Shown here piece by piece: positions 1-10,073 of a stretch of 64,000 nt of DNA (positions are counted from its first letter, which is position 1; every line of letters begins with the position of its first letter). The stretch covers positions 248,001 to 312,000 of the forward strand of contig NZ_CAMIHD010000002.1 in NCBI RefSeq assembly GCF_946222835.1. The letters are read 5' to 3'. Origin of the DNA: an uncultured Corynebacterium sp. (GTDB taxonomy: Bacteria; Actinomycetota; Actinomycetes; Mycobacteriales; Mycobacteriaceae). The position numbers and the translations under genes were made by a program. The notes beneath the pieces were generated by a model. The model worked only from the letters and a program-made list of their open reading frames with translations, did no database searches and was not told the origin of the DNA.

Positions 1-48
1 AGGCATAGACCTCCTTTTTGACCATCTTCAATCAATGTAAAGGTGCAT

Positions 49-351
49 GTGACTAACGTGACCACCCCTTCTAACACTGAAGCCGCAAAGGCGGAGCCAG
101 TATTTGATGATCCGATCGGTATTACTGATCCCCCGATCGATGAGCTCTTGGACAAGGTTTCCTCTAAGTACGCTTTGGTCATCTTTGCCGCTAAGCGCGC
201 ACGCCAGATCAATAGCTACTACCAAGAGCAAGATGAAGGTGTCTTCGAGTTCGTAGGCCCGCTGGTTACTCCAGAGCCAGGCGAAAAGCCTTTGTCCATC
301 GCATTGCGCGAGATTGACGCTGGCCTGCTTGACCATGAGGAAGGCAAGTAA
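49..351 (+). CDS. rpoZ: DNA-directed RNA polymerase omega subunit
   Basis: The 100-residue product matches the actinobacterial omega subunit, which helps assemble and stabilise RNA polymerase by holding the beta' subunit. The core shows [20 protein letters not shown] followed by [10 protein letters not shown], the conserved part that contacts beta'. A GTG at 43 is also in frame, but the GTG at 49 lies six bases after AAAGG and is preferred. The gene heads a run of plus-strand housekeeping genes, and a strong hairpin separates it from coaBC. In related genomes gmk lies just upstream, outside this window. Confidence 0.93.
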   Translation: MTNVTTPSNTEAAKAEPVFDDPIGITDPPIDELLDKVSSKYALVIFAAKRARQINSYYQEQDEGVFEFVGPLVTPEPGEKPLSIALREIDAGLLDHEEGK

Positions 352-375
352 CTAGCGCAAGCGTGTAATAGCTGC

Positions 376-447
376 AAGGCTCCACGCGCCGTGACGGACG
401 TGCATCCCGGTTTAGGGTGTACCTACCGTCGCGGTGGGTGGAGCCTT
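376..447 (+). terminator. Long hairpin between rpoZ and coaBC
   Basis: AAGGCTCCAC (376-385) pairs perfectly with GTGGAGCCTT (438-447), and after an internal loop CCGTGACGG pairs with CCGTCGCGG. The stem is followed by TTCTCT. It looks like an intrinsic terminator or attenuator that lowers rpoZ transcription into coaBC. Confidence 0.6.
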
Positions 448-477
448 TCTCTATGCCGCCAGGTAGCATCGTGCGGT

Positions 478-1761
478 GTGACTGATAAAGATACTTCTCG
501 CAATATTGTCCTGGGCGTCGCCGGCGGCATCGCCGCCTACAAAGCTTGCCACCTTGTGCGCGAACTTAAGGAAGCCGGCGATGACGTGCGCGTTGTCCCC
601 ACAGAAAGCGCCTTGAACTTCGTGGGTGCTGCTACTTTTGAGGCCCTTTCTGGTAATCCAGTCTCTACCAGTGTTTTTTCGGCCGTGGACGAGGTTCAGC
701 ACGTCAATGTGGGGCAGCATGCTGATGCGGTAGTTATCGCGCCGGCAACTGCGGACCTTATCGCACGATTGGCTGCAGGGCGGGCCGATGACCTGCTTAC
801 AGCGACCGTGTTGGTAGCCACGTGCCCAGTGATCGTTGCCCCAGCCATGCACACGGAGATGTGGCTCAACCCGGCTACACAAGACAACGTCGCTACTTTG
901 CGACGTCGCGGTAATACCGTAATCGAGCCTGCCCATGGGCGTTTGACTGGCAAAGATTCTGGACCAGGTCGCCTTCCAGAGCCGGAGCAGATCGCAGAAA
1001 TCATCCGCACAGAACTAGCGGGTTACCGAGTACAACATACGTGGCAGGGAAAGAAGGTAGTCATATCAGCCGGTGGAACCCAGGAGGAGCTGGATCCGGT
1101 GCGATACTTGGGCAATCGCTCTTCTGGCAGGCAGGGGTTCGCGCTTGCAGAATGGGCGGCCCAAATGGGGGCAGATGTCACCCTCGTTGCCGGTAATACT
1201 GCACAGCTTCCTATGCCCTCTGGCGCGCAGGTACGCCGAATTGTCTCCACGCGTGAATTGGAGGAGGCGATGCACGAAGAGGCACGCGATGCGGACGTGG
1301 TGATTATGGCCGCTGCTGTTTCTGATTACCGCCCCGCGGAGATAGCTGAATCAAAGATGAAGAAGGGGCAGGCGGACGAGGCGCTGTCGACTCTTCATTT
1401 GGTGGAAAACCCGGATGTACTCAAAGGGCTTGTCGCCGCGCGCGAGCGCTCAGAGCTTCCCGCAGACTGCGTGATTGTAGGGTTTGCCGCCGAAACGGGT
1501 GATACCCACAAATCGGCTTTGGAATACGCCCAAGAAAAGTTTATTCGCAAAGGCTGCGATGTGCTTATGGCTAATGAGGTCGGTCGGGCAAAAACCTTTG
1601 GCCAAAAGTCGAATGAAGGATGGATTTTGCGGCCCGATTCTGAGCCACAACGCGTAGAGCATGGCTCTAAACAGGTTGTGGCCGCACAGATCCTTTCCGC
1701 TGTGAATGAAATGTTTCACGAGGAGACAACTAAAATTGCATTTATAGACCGCTTGGTCTAG
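478..1761 (+). CDS. coaBC: Bifunctional phosphopantothenoylcysteine decarboxylase / phosphopantothenate-cysteine ligase
   Basis: This 427-residue fusion catalyses two successive steps of coenzyme A synthesis in the cytoplasm. CoaB joins phosphopantothenate to cysteine and CoaC decarboxylates the product to phosphopantetheine. The N-terminal flavoprotein (about residues 10-175) shows [10 protein letters not shown], a catalytic-type His near residue 75 and PAMHTEMW at about 122-129. The C-terminal ligase starts near residue 191 with [20 protein letters not shown] and continues with AAAVSDYRP and VGFAAETGD. The GTG at 478 puts the first residues at [17 protein letters not shown]; the in-frame start at 391 would add unrelated residues encoded inside the hairpin. 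The stop codon overlaps an McbR operator that faces metK. Confidence 0.93.
   Translation: MTDKDTSRNIVLGVAGGIAAYKACHLVRELKEAGDDVRVVPTESALNFVGAATFEALSGNPVSTSVFSAVDEVQHVNVGQHADAVVIAPATADLIARLAAGRADDLLTATVLVATCPVIVAPAMHTEMWLNPATQDNVATLRRRGNTVIEPAHGRLTGKDSGPGRLPEPEQIAEIIRTELAGYRVQHTWQGKKVVISAGGTQEELDPVRYLGNRSSGRQGFALAEWAAQMGADVTLVAGNTAQLPMPSGAQVRRIVSTRELEEAMHEEARDADVVIMAAAVSDYRPAEIAESKMKKGQADEALSTLHLVENPDVLKGLVAARERSELPADCVIVGFAAETGDTHKSALEYAQEKFIRKGCDVLMANEVGRAKTFGQKSNEGWILRPDSEPQRVEHGSKQVVAAQILSAVNEMFHEETTKIAFIDRLV
1745..1760 (+). promoter_or_regulatory. McbR operator upstream of metK
   Basis: TAGACCGCTTGGTCTA is a perfect match to TAGAC-N6-GTCTA, the operator of McbR, the TetR-type repressor of sulfur metabolism in C. 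glutamicum; metK is a known target there. It lies 75 bases before the metK start and overlaps the coaBC stop codon. This implies SAM synthesis is repressed through McbR, whose effector is S-adenosylhomocysteine. Confidence 0.85.
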
Positions 1762-1835
1762 GCTTGTCGGGTATTAGGCTTGGGCGTAGAAAACCCCACA
1801 GCATCGAATCAATAGCGAGCACGAAGGAAGTTTTT

Positions 1836-3068
1836 GTGACTGATAACGCTGCAGTGGCAACTCGTCTTTTTACCAGCGAGTCCGTTACGGAAGGTCATCC
1901 CGATAAGATTTGTGACGCCATTTCTGACGCCATCCTTGATGCCCTGCTGGAAAAGGATCCAGCATCCCGCGTCGCCGTGGAAACATTGGTAACCACCGGC
2001 CAGGTCCACGTAGTGGGTGAGGTGCGCACCGATGCCTACGTAGAAATCCCGGCGCTGGTGCGTGGCACCCTTAAGTCCATCGGCTTTACTTCTTCCGAAG
2101 TCGGCTTTGATGGCAACACTTGCGGTGTGAATATCGCCATCGGCGAGCAGTCCCAAGAAATCGGTGCTGGCGTGGATAACTCTACGGAGGCTCGTGCTCA
2201 TGATGAGGATTATGACGCTGAAAACGATACCGCTGGTGCTGGTGACCAGGGGCTGATGTTCGGCTATGCCTCGAATGAAACTGCCGAGTTTATGCCCTTG
2301 CCCATTGCCTTGGCACATCGCCTGTCCCGCCGCCTGACGCAGGTGCGCAAGGAAGGCATTGTCGATCACCTGCGCCCGGATGGAAAGACTCAGGTGACCT
2401 TTGCTTATACCGACGACAACGAGCCTTCCCATCTAGATACCGTCGTTATCTCTACACAGCATGATGCCGCGGTCGATAGCGCTTGGTTGGAAGGCCCGTT
2501 GCGCAGCGAGGTCCTCGAGTGGGTTATCAAGGACGCCGGCTTAGACAAGTTCTACACCGAAGACACGACGCTGTTGGTCAACCCCTCCGGCTCCTTTATC
2601 CTTGGCGGGCCGATGGGCGATGCTGGCCTTACTGGCCGAAAAATCATCGTCGACACCTACGGTGGCATGGCTCGCCACGGCGGCGGTGCTTTCTCCGGCA
2701 AGGATCCGAGCAAGGTGGACCGCTCTGCTGCCTATGCCATGCGCTGGGTGGCTAAGAATATTGTCGCTGCTGGTTTGGCAGATCGTGCCGAAGTCCAGGT
2801 TGCCTATGCAATTGGCCGCGCTAAGCCGGTGGGCCTGTATGTGGAGACCTTCGGTACTGCCAAGGAAGGCCTTAGCGATGCGAATATCCAGGCTGCGGTA
2901 AATCAGGTATTCGACCTGCGTCCGGCCGCGATTATTCGCGAGCTCGACCTGCTGCGCCCCATCTACGCGCAGACTGCGGCCTACGGTCACTTTGGCCGCA
3001 CCGACGTTGAGCTGCCGTGGGAGCAATTGAACCGAGTGGAAGCTTTGCGTGCTGCCGCCGGTCTGTAG
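1836..3068 (+). CDS. metK: S-adenosylmethionine synthase
   Basis: Makes S-adenosylmethionine from methionine and ATP in the cytoplasm. The 410-residue protein is of normal family length. It shows the ATP-site [16 protein letters not shown] near the N-terminus, [12 protein letters not shown] in the first third, and [20 protein letters not shown] with the glycine-rich loop in the second half. The GTG at 1836 is chosen because AAGGAAG ends five bases before it and because the protein then begins in the usual way ([20 protein letters not shown]). An McbR operator lies just upstream, so expression probably follows sulfur and SAM-cycle status. Its product is the methyl donor for RsmB, encoded a few genes downstream. 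Confidence 0.96.
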   Translation: MTDNAAVATRLFTSESVTEGHPDKICDAISDAILDALLEKDPASRVAVETLVTTGQVHVVGEVRTDAYVEIPALVRGTLKSIGFTSSEVGFDGNTCGVNIAIGEQSQEIGAGVDNSTEARAHDEDYDAENDTAGAGDQGLMFGYASNETAEFMPLPIALAHRLSRRLTQVRKEGIVDHLRPDGKTQVTFAYTDDNEPSHLDTVVISTQHDAAVDSAWLEGPLRSEVLEWVIKDAGLDKFYTEDTTLLVNPSGSFILGGPMGDAGLTGRKIIVDTYGGMARHGGGAFSGKDPSKVDRSAAYAMRWVAKNIVAAGLADRAEVQVAYAIGRAKPVGLYVETFGTAKEGLSDANIQAAVNQVFDLRPAAIIRELDLLRPIYAQTAAYGHFGRTDVELPWEQLNRVEALRAAAGL

Positions 3069-3079
3069 AATCTAGGCCT

Positions 3080-5122
3080 ATGCCTAAGAAAACACCCGCC
3101 ACCCGGAAACCGGTTGCGCGGGTGTTGCCACTTTTGGGGGTCGCTCACCTGGATCGGGGCTTTGATTATCTTGTCGAAGAGGACGATTCGCAGGAAGTTC
3201 AGCCAGGTGTTAAGGTTCGCATCCGCTTTAATGGCCGCTTGGTTGATGCGATAGTGCTAGAGCGCCTGCATGATTCTGAATTTGGCGGCAACCTGCGCTT
3301 TATTGAGCGCATTATCTCACCGTTTCAGGTTTATCCGCCGCAGATTGCCCGGCTTATCGACGCCCTTGCAGACCGCTATGGGGGAGTGCGCTCGGACATT
3401 ATTCGCTCCGCTATTCCGCCGCGCCACGCCAAAGCAGAGGAATCCGATTTAGAGACCCCCTGGGAGGAACTCGGCACCACGAGCGAGCCTGACCTTTCGG
3501 GATGGTCGGCCTATCAGCATGGCGAGGCCTTCGTAGATTCGATTCTAGGCGGCAAGCTCGCTCGCGCCGCCTGGCAGATCGCCCCGGGTGATGATTGGGC
3601 TCATGCGCTCGCCGCGCTCGCGGCCAAGGTAGCGCTAGGAGGAGGCGGGGTGCTCCTAGTCGCCCCAGACCAAAAGAATGTTGATGCCTTAGACGCCGCT
3701 CTTCGCCGCGTGCTTGGACCGAAGCAGATTACGGTGCTCACCAATAGTATGGGCCCGCAGGCTCGCTACCGCCGTTACCTGTCGGCGCTAGTGGGCCAGG
3801 CGCGCGTTGTAGTAGGTACTAGGTCGGCCGCCTTTGCCCCCGTCAAAGACCTACAACTGGTGGTGATCCTGGATGATGGCAACGATAACTTAGTCGATAA
3901 CCTCAAGCCTTATGTTCACGCCAGGGAAGTGCTGACCACCCGCTCTGCTTTCGAAGGTTGCAGTATGGTCCTGGCAAACCATTCGCGGACGGCGGAAACG
4001 CAGCTCCTCGTAGAGTCAGGTTGGGCGCATGATGTGGTGGCCAAAGAGCAAACGATCGGCGCGCGTTGCCCGGCTATTGAAGCCGTGGGGCCATACGGGC
4101 TATCGATCGGCCGCGATCTACAGGGTGGCACCACAAAAGTGCAGGCACAGGCCTTTCAGGCAGCCCACCAGGCGCTGGATAGGGGAGAACCGGTGCTGGT
4201 CCAGGTACCGCGCAAGGGATACGCTCCCATATTAGCGTGCGGCCAGTGCCGTGCACCGGCTCGTTGCCGGCATTGCAATGGGCCATTGGGGTTGCCGCCT
4301 AAGGGGACGTCGGCAAGCGAAGGCGGCGCTGAAGAGGCGGGAATGCCTACCTGTCGCTGGTGCGGCCGAATCGAAGCGCGGCATCGGTGCACAGAATGTG
4401 GTTCCCCGCGCCTGCGCGCCATCGTCTTGGGCTCGGAGCGCACCGCGGAGGAATTGGGCCGTGCCTTTCCCCATACCCGGGTGGTGGTCTCGGGTGGAAA
4501 CAAGGTGCTCGATGAGGTGGAGAATACTCCAGGGCTAGTCATTGCCACCCCAGGCGCCGAGCCGAAAGTAAAAGATGGTGCCTATGGTGCGGCACTGCTT
4601 TTGGACGCCGGCGCATTACTTAACCGGCAGGATCTGCGCGCCACCGAGGATACTCTAGCGAAGTGGTCGCACGCGGCTACGCTGGTGCAGCCGCATTTTA
4701 AAGGCGGACGGGTAATCCTGGCGGCTGATGAATCTCTCACGGTGGTCCAGCATTTCCTGCGCTGGGATATGGTGGGCGCCGCGGCAGCAGAGCTAGCTGC
4801 TCGACGCGAAGTACGCTTTCCGCCTGCGGTGCATTTCGCCGCCATTGACGGCGCGGATGCCTCTTTGGATGGCTTTGCCGAGGTTGTGGATCTGCCGGAG
4901 CATGCGGAGATCTTGGGCCCAGTTCCCCTTCCACCAGGGCATAGTTTGCCCGGCGACTATGATAGCGGGCGCTTTGGTCCACCACAGCGGTTGGTAGTCC
5001 GCACCCCGCTGGGGCCCAGAGCTCAACTGGGGCGTGCTTTGCGCAGCGCCAATGCGGCGCGCAGCGCCCGCAAGGATGACTTGCCACTTCGTATCGTAGT
5101 TGACCCCATCCATGTGGGATAG
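3080..5122 (+). CDS. priA: PriA-like primosomal protein N', helicase motifs degenerate
   Basis: A 680-residue PriA homologue, which in other bacteria restarts collapsed replication forks. The N-terminal DNA-binding part starts at VARVLPLLGVAHLDRGFDYL. Eight cysteines (ACGQC, RCRHC, TCRWC, CTEC) between about residues 385 and 455 form the two zinc sites. The ATPase motifs are lost: where Walker A (GxxGSGKT) is expected the sequence reads LGGGGVLLVAPDQ, and the DEEH box is replaced by LDDGND. Actinobacterial PriA proteins are known to have this loss, so it is probably a structural primosome protein rather than an active helicase. The ATG at 3080 gives the basic start MPKKTPATRKPVARV. Confidence 0.88.
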   Translation: MPKKTPATRKPVARVLPLLGVAHLDRGFDYLVEEDDSQEVQPGVKVRIRFNGRLVDAIVLERLHDSEFGGNLRFIERIISPFQVYPPQIARLIDALADRYGGVRSDIIRSAIPPRHAKAEESDLETPWEELGTTSEPDLSGWSAYQHGEAFVDSILGGKLARAAWQIAPGDDWAHALAALAAKVALGGGGVLLVAPDQKNVDALDAALRRVLGPKQITVLTNSMGPQARYRRYLSALVGQARVVVGTRSAAFAPVKDLQLVVILDDGNDNLVDNLKPYVHAREVLTTRSAFEGCSMVLANHSRTAETQLLVESGWAHDVVAKEQTIGARCPAIEAVGPYGLSIGRDLQGGTTKVQAQAFQAAHQALDRGEPVLVQVPRKGYAPILACGQCRAPARCRHCNGPLGLPPKGTSASEGGAEEAGMPTCRWCGRIEARHRCTECGSPRLRAIVLGSERTAEELGRAFPHTRVVVSGGNKVLDEVENTPGLVIATPGAEPKVKDGAYGAALLLDAGALLNRQDLRATEDTLAKWSHAATLVQPHFKGGRVILAADESLTVVQHFLRWDMVGAAAAELAARREVRFPPAVHFAAIDGADASLDGFAEVVDLPEHAEILGPVPLPPGHSLPGDYDSGRFGPPQRLVVRTPLGPRAQLGRALRSANAARSARKDDLPLRIVVDPIHVG

Positions 5123-5221
5123 CCGTAAAGGGTAGACAATGACAATGCGCTAATCTCGACTGAGGAAACCAGCTATCGTCGGCCGGCTTGGTCTCGGTGC
5201 CATCAGAAAGGTGTGAGTGCT

Positions 5222-5734
5222 ATGTCCCTTCGAGAGATCCGTGTCTACGGCGACCCTGTATTGAGCAGCCGCGCGGAGGAAATCAATAATTTTGATGCCG
5301 GCCTGCGGGCCTTGGCGAGCGATATGCTCGAGACCATGGAAAATTCCGGGGGAGTAGGGCTAGCTGCCAATCAGGTAGGCATCCTCAAGCGAATTTTTGT
5401 CTATGACTGCTCGCATACCCAATCTGGCTTGCGTGGGGCCATAGTTAATCCGATCTGGACTCCGGTTGGGGAACAGCAGCAAATGGGACCGGAAGGTTGT
5501 CTTTCAATTCCCGGCATTAGTGCGGAAACCACCCGCTTCAACCAGGTCTTTGTCTCCGGCCAGGATATTGAGGGACGCCCTGTATCCATGGTGGCATCAG
5601 GCCTGATGGCTCGGTGTATCCAGCATGAAACGGATCACCTCGATGGGGTGCTGTTTTTGCAGCGTCTAGATGCTGGGGTGAGAAAAGATGCTATGCGCGC
5701 CATCCGTGCAGCTGAGTGGTTTAACGCCTCTTAG
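5222..5734 (+). CDS. def: Peptide deformylase
   Basis: Removes the N-formyl group from nascent proteins; the enzyme is a metalloprotease, usually with iron. The 170-residue protein has all three family motifs: GGVGLAANQVG (motif 1), EGCLSIPG with the metal-binding Cys (motif 2) and QHETDHLDG with the two metal-binding His and catalytic Glu (motif 3). The ATG at 5222 lies ten bases after AAAGG; a GTG at 5213 is in frame but only one base from it. The gene is next to fmt, whose product adds the formyl group this enzyme removes, a common pairing. Confidence 0.95.
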   Translation: MSLREIRVYGDPVLSSRAEEINNFDAGLRALASDMLETMENSGGVGLAANQVGILKRIFVYDCSHTQSGLRGAIVNPIWTPVGEQQQMGPEGCLSIPGISAETTRFNQVFVSGQDIEGRPVSMVASGLMARCIQHETDHLDGVLFLQRLDAGVRKDAMRAIRAAEWFNAS

Positions 5735-5809
5735 CCCACTTTCTGCGGCGGCAATGCCGCGGCGTTGTAGCCTAGTAGTCTGAACGACATCAAGAGGAGA
5801 GTTTCCCGC

Positions 5810-6760
5810 ATGCGGATCATTTTTGCCGGTACCCCTGAGCCAGCCGTCGTGGCCTTGGAAAAGCTGCTTGCCTCGTCGCACGAGGTGGTGGCGGTAATTA
5901 CTCGCCCAGACGCTAAGAGGGGCCGCGGCCGTACCCTTCACCCCAGCCCTGTAAAAGCCTTAGCCCAAGAACACGGCATTGAAGTACTGACCCCAACTAC
6001 CCTGCGGCCTGACTCGGAGGATGGGCAGGCACTGCGTGCCCGCCTAAGGGAGTTGAAACCGGAAGCAATTCCGGTGGTGGCCTATGGCAATCTGGTGACC
6101 AAGGAATTGCTAGAGCTTCCCCAACATGGATGGCTCAACCTGCACTTTTCGCTGCTCCCGGCCTGGCGCGGCGCGGCACCCGTGCAGGCTGCCATCGCCG
6201 CTGGTGATGATATTACTGGTGCATCGACGTTCCGTATTGAAGAAGGCCTAGATACCGGCCCAGTGCTAGGCACGGTGACAGAGGAAATCAAGAATACTGA
6301 TACCGCCGATGATCTTTTAACCCGCCTTGCTTATTCTGGCGGCGATTTACTTGTCGCCACGATGGATGGCCTGGCGGCAGGTCAGCTGGAGGCACAGCCG
6401 CAGCAGGGCGAGGCGACTTATGCCCACAAAATCTCTACCGCGCAGGCTCGCGTGGAGTGGTCCCAACCTGCTTTTGCCATCGACCGGCATATTCGGGCTT
6501 ATACCCCAGGGCCTGGTGCCTGGACTATGTGGGATGAGGCCCGTGTGAAAATTGGTCCAGTAAGCCATCTGGATGAGTCTAGCCCGGCTGCACAGGAACT
6601 GGAGCCCGGGCAGTTGCACATCGCCAAGAATGCCGTGTTCGTCGGTACTGGGACGCAGCCAGTTCAATTGGGTAAAATCCAGCCGCCGGGCAAGAAAATG
6701 ATGAATGCGGCCGATTGGGCCCGCGGACTAGGCAAGGATGCCGAGGTGAAGTTCCAGTGA
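5810..6760 (+). CDS. fmt: Methionyl-tRNA formyltransferase
   Basis: Transfers a formyl group from 10-formyltetrahydrofolate to initiator Met-tRNA, required for normal initiation. The 316-residue length is typical. The N-terminal Rossmann domain begins [20 protein letters not shown]. The catalytic region [20 protein letters not shown] carries the conserved Asn and His, and the conserved Asp follows in [11 protein letters not shown]. The C-terminal tRNA-binding domain includes [12 protein letters not shown] ribosome site AAGAGGAG precedes the ATG. Its last codons overlap the GTG start of rsmB by four bases, so the two are probably translationally coupled. Confidence 0.96.
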   Translation: MRIIFAGTPEPAVVALEKLLASSHEVVAVITRPDAKRGRGRTLHPSPVKALAQEHGIEVLTPTTLRPDSEDGQALRARLRELKPEAIPVVAYGNLVTKELLELPQHGWLNLHFSLLPAWRGAAPVQAAIAAGDDITGASTFRIEEGLDTGPVLGTVTEEIKNTDTADDLLTRLAYSGGDLLVATMDGLAAGQLEAQPQQGEATYAHKISTAQARVEWSQPAFAIDRHIRAYTPGPGAWTMWDEARVKIGPVSHLDESSPAAQELEPGQLHIAKNAVFVGTGTQPVQLGKIQPPGKKMMNAADWARGLGKDAEVKFQ

Positions 6761-8328
6761 GTGGTGGTTTTCGTTCGCGCAGCAAATCCAGCGATAAGTC
6801 GCCAGAGGGCAAGTCGCACGATTCTCAAAAGTCCAGTGGTTTGAAAGGCCGCGGTGGCCGACCACAGCGGCAGCAGCAAAGCGGCCGTGGCGGTCACGGC
6901 AGCCACGGTGGCCACAAGAGAGGGCGTCAGGCCAATGCCCATGGTCACCGATCGGATAAGCGCCAAGATGGCGGCCTGATTCAGGCGGCGCGAGCCGCAG
7001 GTGTAGATGCGCCGCGCGCGGTGGCCTTTGACGTGGTGCGCAGGGTAAGCGATGACGATGCTTTTGCCAACCTTATTTTGCCCAAGGCACTGCGTAAGCA
7101 GAAGCTCAAAGGGCGCGACGCTGCCTTTGCCACCGAGATCACCTACGGCACGCTGCGCACGCTTGGTGTCGTAGATGCCGTTATTGCAGAGTGTTCTTCG
7201 CGTGGTCTCGAGGCGATATCGCCAGCTGTGGTTGATGCCCTGCGCTTGGGAACCTATCAAGTCCTCTATACCCGCGTGGAGCCCCATGCGGCCGTTGATA
7301 CCACCGTTCGCTTGGTGGAGGCCGCCGGTGAGGTTAAGGCCAAGGGCTTTGCCAATGGCATTATGCGCACCATTACGCGGACGCCGGCCAAGGTATGGCT
7401 AGATAAGCTCGCCCCACAGGGGGAAATTGCTGGAATTGCTTTTAAACATGCCCATCCCACCTGGATTGCGGAAGCCTTTAGCCGAGTGCTGGGCCTAGGG
7501 GAGCTGGAGGCCGCCCTTGCGGCGGACTCTGACCGGCCGTCCGTACACCTAGTGGCGCGTCCCGGAGAGATTTCGGCCGAGGAATTGGCGCTTATGACCG
7601 GAAACGAGGAGGGGCGCTATTCTCCTTATGCCGTGTACATGGACTCCGGAGACCCCGGCCAATTGGAACCGGTGCGCCAGGGTTTGGCGGCCGTTCAAGA
7701 TGAGGGCTCGCAGCTGATTGCCCGGGCGGTATGCGAGGCGCCGCTGGAAGGCGAAGACACTGGCCGGTGGTTGGATCTATGTGCTGGCCCGGGCGGAAAG
7801 GCAGCCTTGATGGGGGCGCTTGCCCGCATCGATTCCGCCCATGTGGATGCGGTGGAGGTCTCCCCGCACCGTGCGGCGCTGATTGAAAAAACGGTCAGCG
7901 ATTTGCCTGTAGACGTCCACGTGGCAGATGGCCGCAATCCGGGTGTGGGTGAGGGTTTTGACCGCGTGCTTGTCGATGCCCCGTGTTCCGGACTCGGAGC
8001 GCTGCGTCGCCGGCCAGAGGCGCGGTGGCGCAAGTCTGAGTCCGATATCGCCGGACTTAATCAACTGCAATTTGAACTCTTGTCCTCCGCGCTGCACTTG
8101 GTGCGTCCTGGCGGTGTGGTCATTTATTCCACGTGTTCGCCAGACTTGCGCGAGACTCGCGGCATCGTGGACCGCGCAGTGCGAGAGCTTGGCGCCACGG
8201 AGCTAGACGCACATGAGCTCATTCCTGATATGGGCGATGTGGGGCACGAAAAATCCGTGCAGATGTGGCCACACCGGCACGGTACGGATGCCATGTTCTT
8301 TGCCGCATTGCGCCGCGCCGCTGACTAA
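6757..8328 (+). CDS. rsmB: 16S rRNA (cytosine-967-C5)-methyltransferase
   Basis: Methylates C967 of 16S rRNA with SAM. The 523-residue protein has three parts. A Ser/Gly/Arg/Gln/His-rich basic tail of about 70 residues is probably disordered and RNA-binding. A NusB-like helical domain follows ([20 protein letters not shown]). The C-terminal Rossmann methyltransferase has [15 protein letters not shown] at about residue 339 and the two conserved cysteines in [14 protein letters not shown] and STCSPDLRE. The GTG start at 6757 overlaps the fmt stop as GTGA. The long basic tail is richer than in most RsmB proteins but is a simple extension. Confidence 0.94.
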   Translation: MSGGFRSRSKSSDKSPEGKSHDSQKSSGLKGRGGRPQRQQQSGRGGHGSHGGHKRGRQANAHGHRSDKRQDGGLIQAARAAGVDAPRAVAFDVVRRVSDDDAFANLILPKALRKQKLKGRDAAFATEITYGTLRTLGVVDAVIAECSSRGLEAISPAVVDALRLGTYQVLYTRVEPHAAVDTTVRLVEAAGEVKAKGFANGIMRTITRTPAKVWLDKLAPQGEIAGIAFKHAHPTWIAEAFSRVLGLGELEAALAADSDRPSVHLVARPGEISAEELALMTGNEEGRYSPYAVYMDSGDPGQLEPVRQGLAAVQDEGSQLIARAVCEAPLEGEDTGRWLDLCAGPGGKAALMGALARIDSAHVDAVEVSPHRAALIEKTVSDLPVDVHVADGRNPGVGEGFDRVLVDAPCSGLGALRRRPEARWRKSESDIAGLNQLQFELLSSALHLVRPGGVVIYSTCSPDLRETRGIVDRAVRELGATELDAHELIPDMGDVGHEKSVQMWPHRHGTDAMFFAALRRAAD

Positions 8329-8347
8329 TAGCGATAGACTGGTGGGC

Positions 8348-9016
8348 ATGCCCGCACCGATCATTTCCCCTTCCATCTTAGCCGCTGATTTTTCTCGCTT
8401 GGGCGAGGAAATAGCGGCGATTGAAACCGCAGACTGGGTCCACGTGGACATTATGGATGGGCACTTTGTGCCCAACTTGTCCTTCGGCCCAGATATCACG
8501 GCTACGGTCCATCGGCTTACTGATAAACCATTGGACGTACACCTCATGATTGAGGAACCCGAAAAGTGGGTGGAGACCTATGCCAAGGCTGGCGCGCATA
8601 CGATTATCTTCCACGTAGAAGCTGTTGCCGATGAGCAAGCGGCAGTGGACTTGGCTCAGAGCATCGGAGGGCTGGGTGTGCGTGCGGCCTTTTCCATTAA
8701 GCCTGGCACCGCTATTGAGCCGTGGCTGGATAAGCTGCACTACTTCGATGAGGTACTCGTCATGTCCGTGGAACCTGGCTTCGGCGGGCAGAAGTTCATG
8801 CCGGAGATGTTGGAGAAAGTTCGTCTGCTGCGCCGCAGCATTGATGAGCAGAAGCTGAATACCGTCATCGAGATTGATGGCGGAATTTCGCCAGAGACCA
8901 TTGGGGCGGCCGCCGCAGCTGGATGCGAGGCGTTTGTCGCAGGCTCGGCCGTATTCAAGGCGGAGGATCCCGCCGGCACGGTAGAGCAGTTGCGTGACTT
9001 GGCGGCAGGTGCCTAA
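8348..9016 (+). CDS. rpe: Ribulose-phosphate 3-epimerase
   Basis: Interconverts ribulose-5-phosphate and xylulose-5-phosphate in the pentose phosphate pathway. The 222-residue TIM barrel starts APIISPSILAADFSRLGEEI and has the metal and catalytic motifs HVDIMDGHFVPNLSFGP and VLVMSVEPGFGGQKF, with phosphate-binding GGISPETI and AFVAGSAVF near the end. The stop codon overlaps the ribD start (TAATG). Ribulose-5-phosphate is also the substrate of the RibB half of ribBA downstream, which may explain why the gene sits at the head of the riboflavin genes in corynebacteria. Confidence 0.96.
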   Translation: MPAPIISPSILAADFSRLGEEIAAIETADWVHVDIMDGHFVPNLSFGPDITATVHRLTDKPLDVHLMIEEPEKWVETYAKAGAHTIIFHVEAVADEQAAVDLAQSIGGLGVRAAFSIKPGTAIEPWLDKLHYFDEVLVMSVEPGFGGQKFMPEMLEKVRLLRRSIDEQKLNTVIEIDGGISPETIGAAAAAGCEAFVAGSAVFKAEDPAGTVEQLRDLAAGA

Positions 9017-10038
9017 TGGGAGCGCAGTTGCAGGACAGCATCATTTCCGCAGCACTTGCTCGCGCAATGACCGCAGGTGCTGAGGTTCGCGGAACCACGA
9101 GCCCAAACCCACCGGTGGGCGCGGTCATCGTGTCCGCGGCTGGTCAGGTAGTGGGTGTCGGCGCTACTCAGCCCGTAGGTGGCGCGCATGCTGAGGTCAT
9201 GGCTTTGCACGAGGCAGGAGACAAGGCGCGCGGGGCCACGGCCGTGGTCACCTTGGAACCCTGCGCGCATACGGGCCGTACGGGTCCGTGTGCGCAGGCG
9301 CTTATCGATGCCGGCGTGGCGCACGTGTACTACCTCCACGCCGATCCCAACCCGCACGCTGCCGGGGGAGCACGGGTGTTGGCGGAGGCTGGAGTGGGCG
9401 TCGCCAAGCTAGAAAAGCCCCCGCACGCCGATGACGCCTTAGCGCCCTGGCTCTTTGCTGTGCGCTCCCACAGACCGCATGTCACCCTGAAGTTTGCTCA
9501 AACGTTGGATGGCTTTACGGCTGCGGCCGATGGAACAAGCCAATGGATAACCGGCGAGTCAGCGCGCGACTGGGTGCACGCCGATAGAGCTCATCGCGAT
9601 GCCATCGTGGTAGGCACCGGCACGGCGCTGGCTGATAATCCCTCGCTTACTGCGCGCTTTAGCGATGGGAGCCTGCGCGAGCATCAGCCGCGCCGCGTGA
9701 TTATTGGCAAGCGTGATTTGGAATCGGCCGGTGATGCAGCAAGCCACCTGCGCGAGTTGGGGTACGAGCAATACGACAGTATCGAAGAAGCGTTATTTGA
9801 GCTCTATGCCAGCGGGGCCCGCGACGTCCTCGTAGAAGGTGGCGCTGGTCTAGCCAGTAGCTTTCTCAAGGCTGATTTGGTCGATGCCATTTCCGCCTAT
9901 ATCGCGCCACTTTTGCTAGGTGAAGGCCGCGGTGTGCTTGCCCACCCCGTGACCCAGACGCTGTCTGAGGCCACCCGTTTCCAACGCGTGGGAATGAAGG
10001 CGTTGGGTAATGATGTTCTTATTGAATACGTGCGCTAG
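9016..10038 (+). CDS. ribD: Riboflavin biosynthesis deaminase/reductase
   Basis: A 340-residue two-domain enzyme for the second and third steps of riboflavin synthesis. The N-terminal zinc deaminase acts on the diaminopyrimidine made by GTP cyclohydrolase II, and the C-terminal NADPH reductase reduces the ribosyl side chain. The deaminase zinc ligands and catalytic Glu are in HAEVMAL (about residue 57) and EPCAHTGRTGPCAQALI (about residue 82). The reductase half starts near residue 155 with RPHVTLKFAQTLDGFTA and includes DVLVEGGAGLASSFL. It overlaps rpe by one base and heads the contiguous ribD-ribE-ribBA-ribH set. I see no FMN riboswitch before it. Confidence 0.96.
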   Translation: MGAQLQDSIISAALARAMTAGAEVRGTTSPNPPVGAVIVSAAGQVVGVGATQPVGGAHAEVMALHEAGDKARGATAVVTLEPCAHTGRTGPCAQALIDAGVAHVYYLHADPNPHAAGGARVLAEAGVGVAKLEKPPHADDALAPWLFAVRSHRPHVTLKFAQTLDGFTAAADGTSQWITGESARDWVHADRAHRDAIVVGTGTALADNPSLTARFSDGSLREHQPRRVIIGKRDLESAGDAASHLRELGYEQYDSIEEALFELYASGARDVLVEGGAGLASSFLKADLVDAISAYIAPLLLGEGRGVLAHPVTQTLSEATRFQRVGMKALGNDVLIEYVR

Positions 10039-10073
10039 ACGCTCGGATGAGCAGATAACTAGAAAGGTTAGAA

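Noticed and set aside
1..40. Possible tail of an upstream gene (frame ending in TAA at 38-40)
   Set aside because: gmk is expected upstream of rpoZ, but the twelve residues that can be read are too few to identify it.
8983..9080. FMN riboswitch for the riboflavin genes
   Set aside because: ribD overlaps rpe by one base and the later gaps are under 40 bases, so there is no room for the element.
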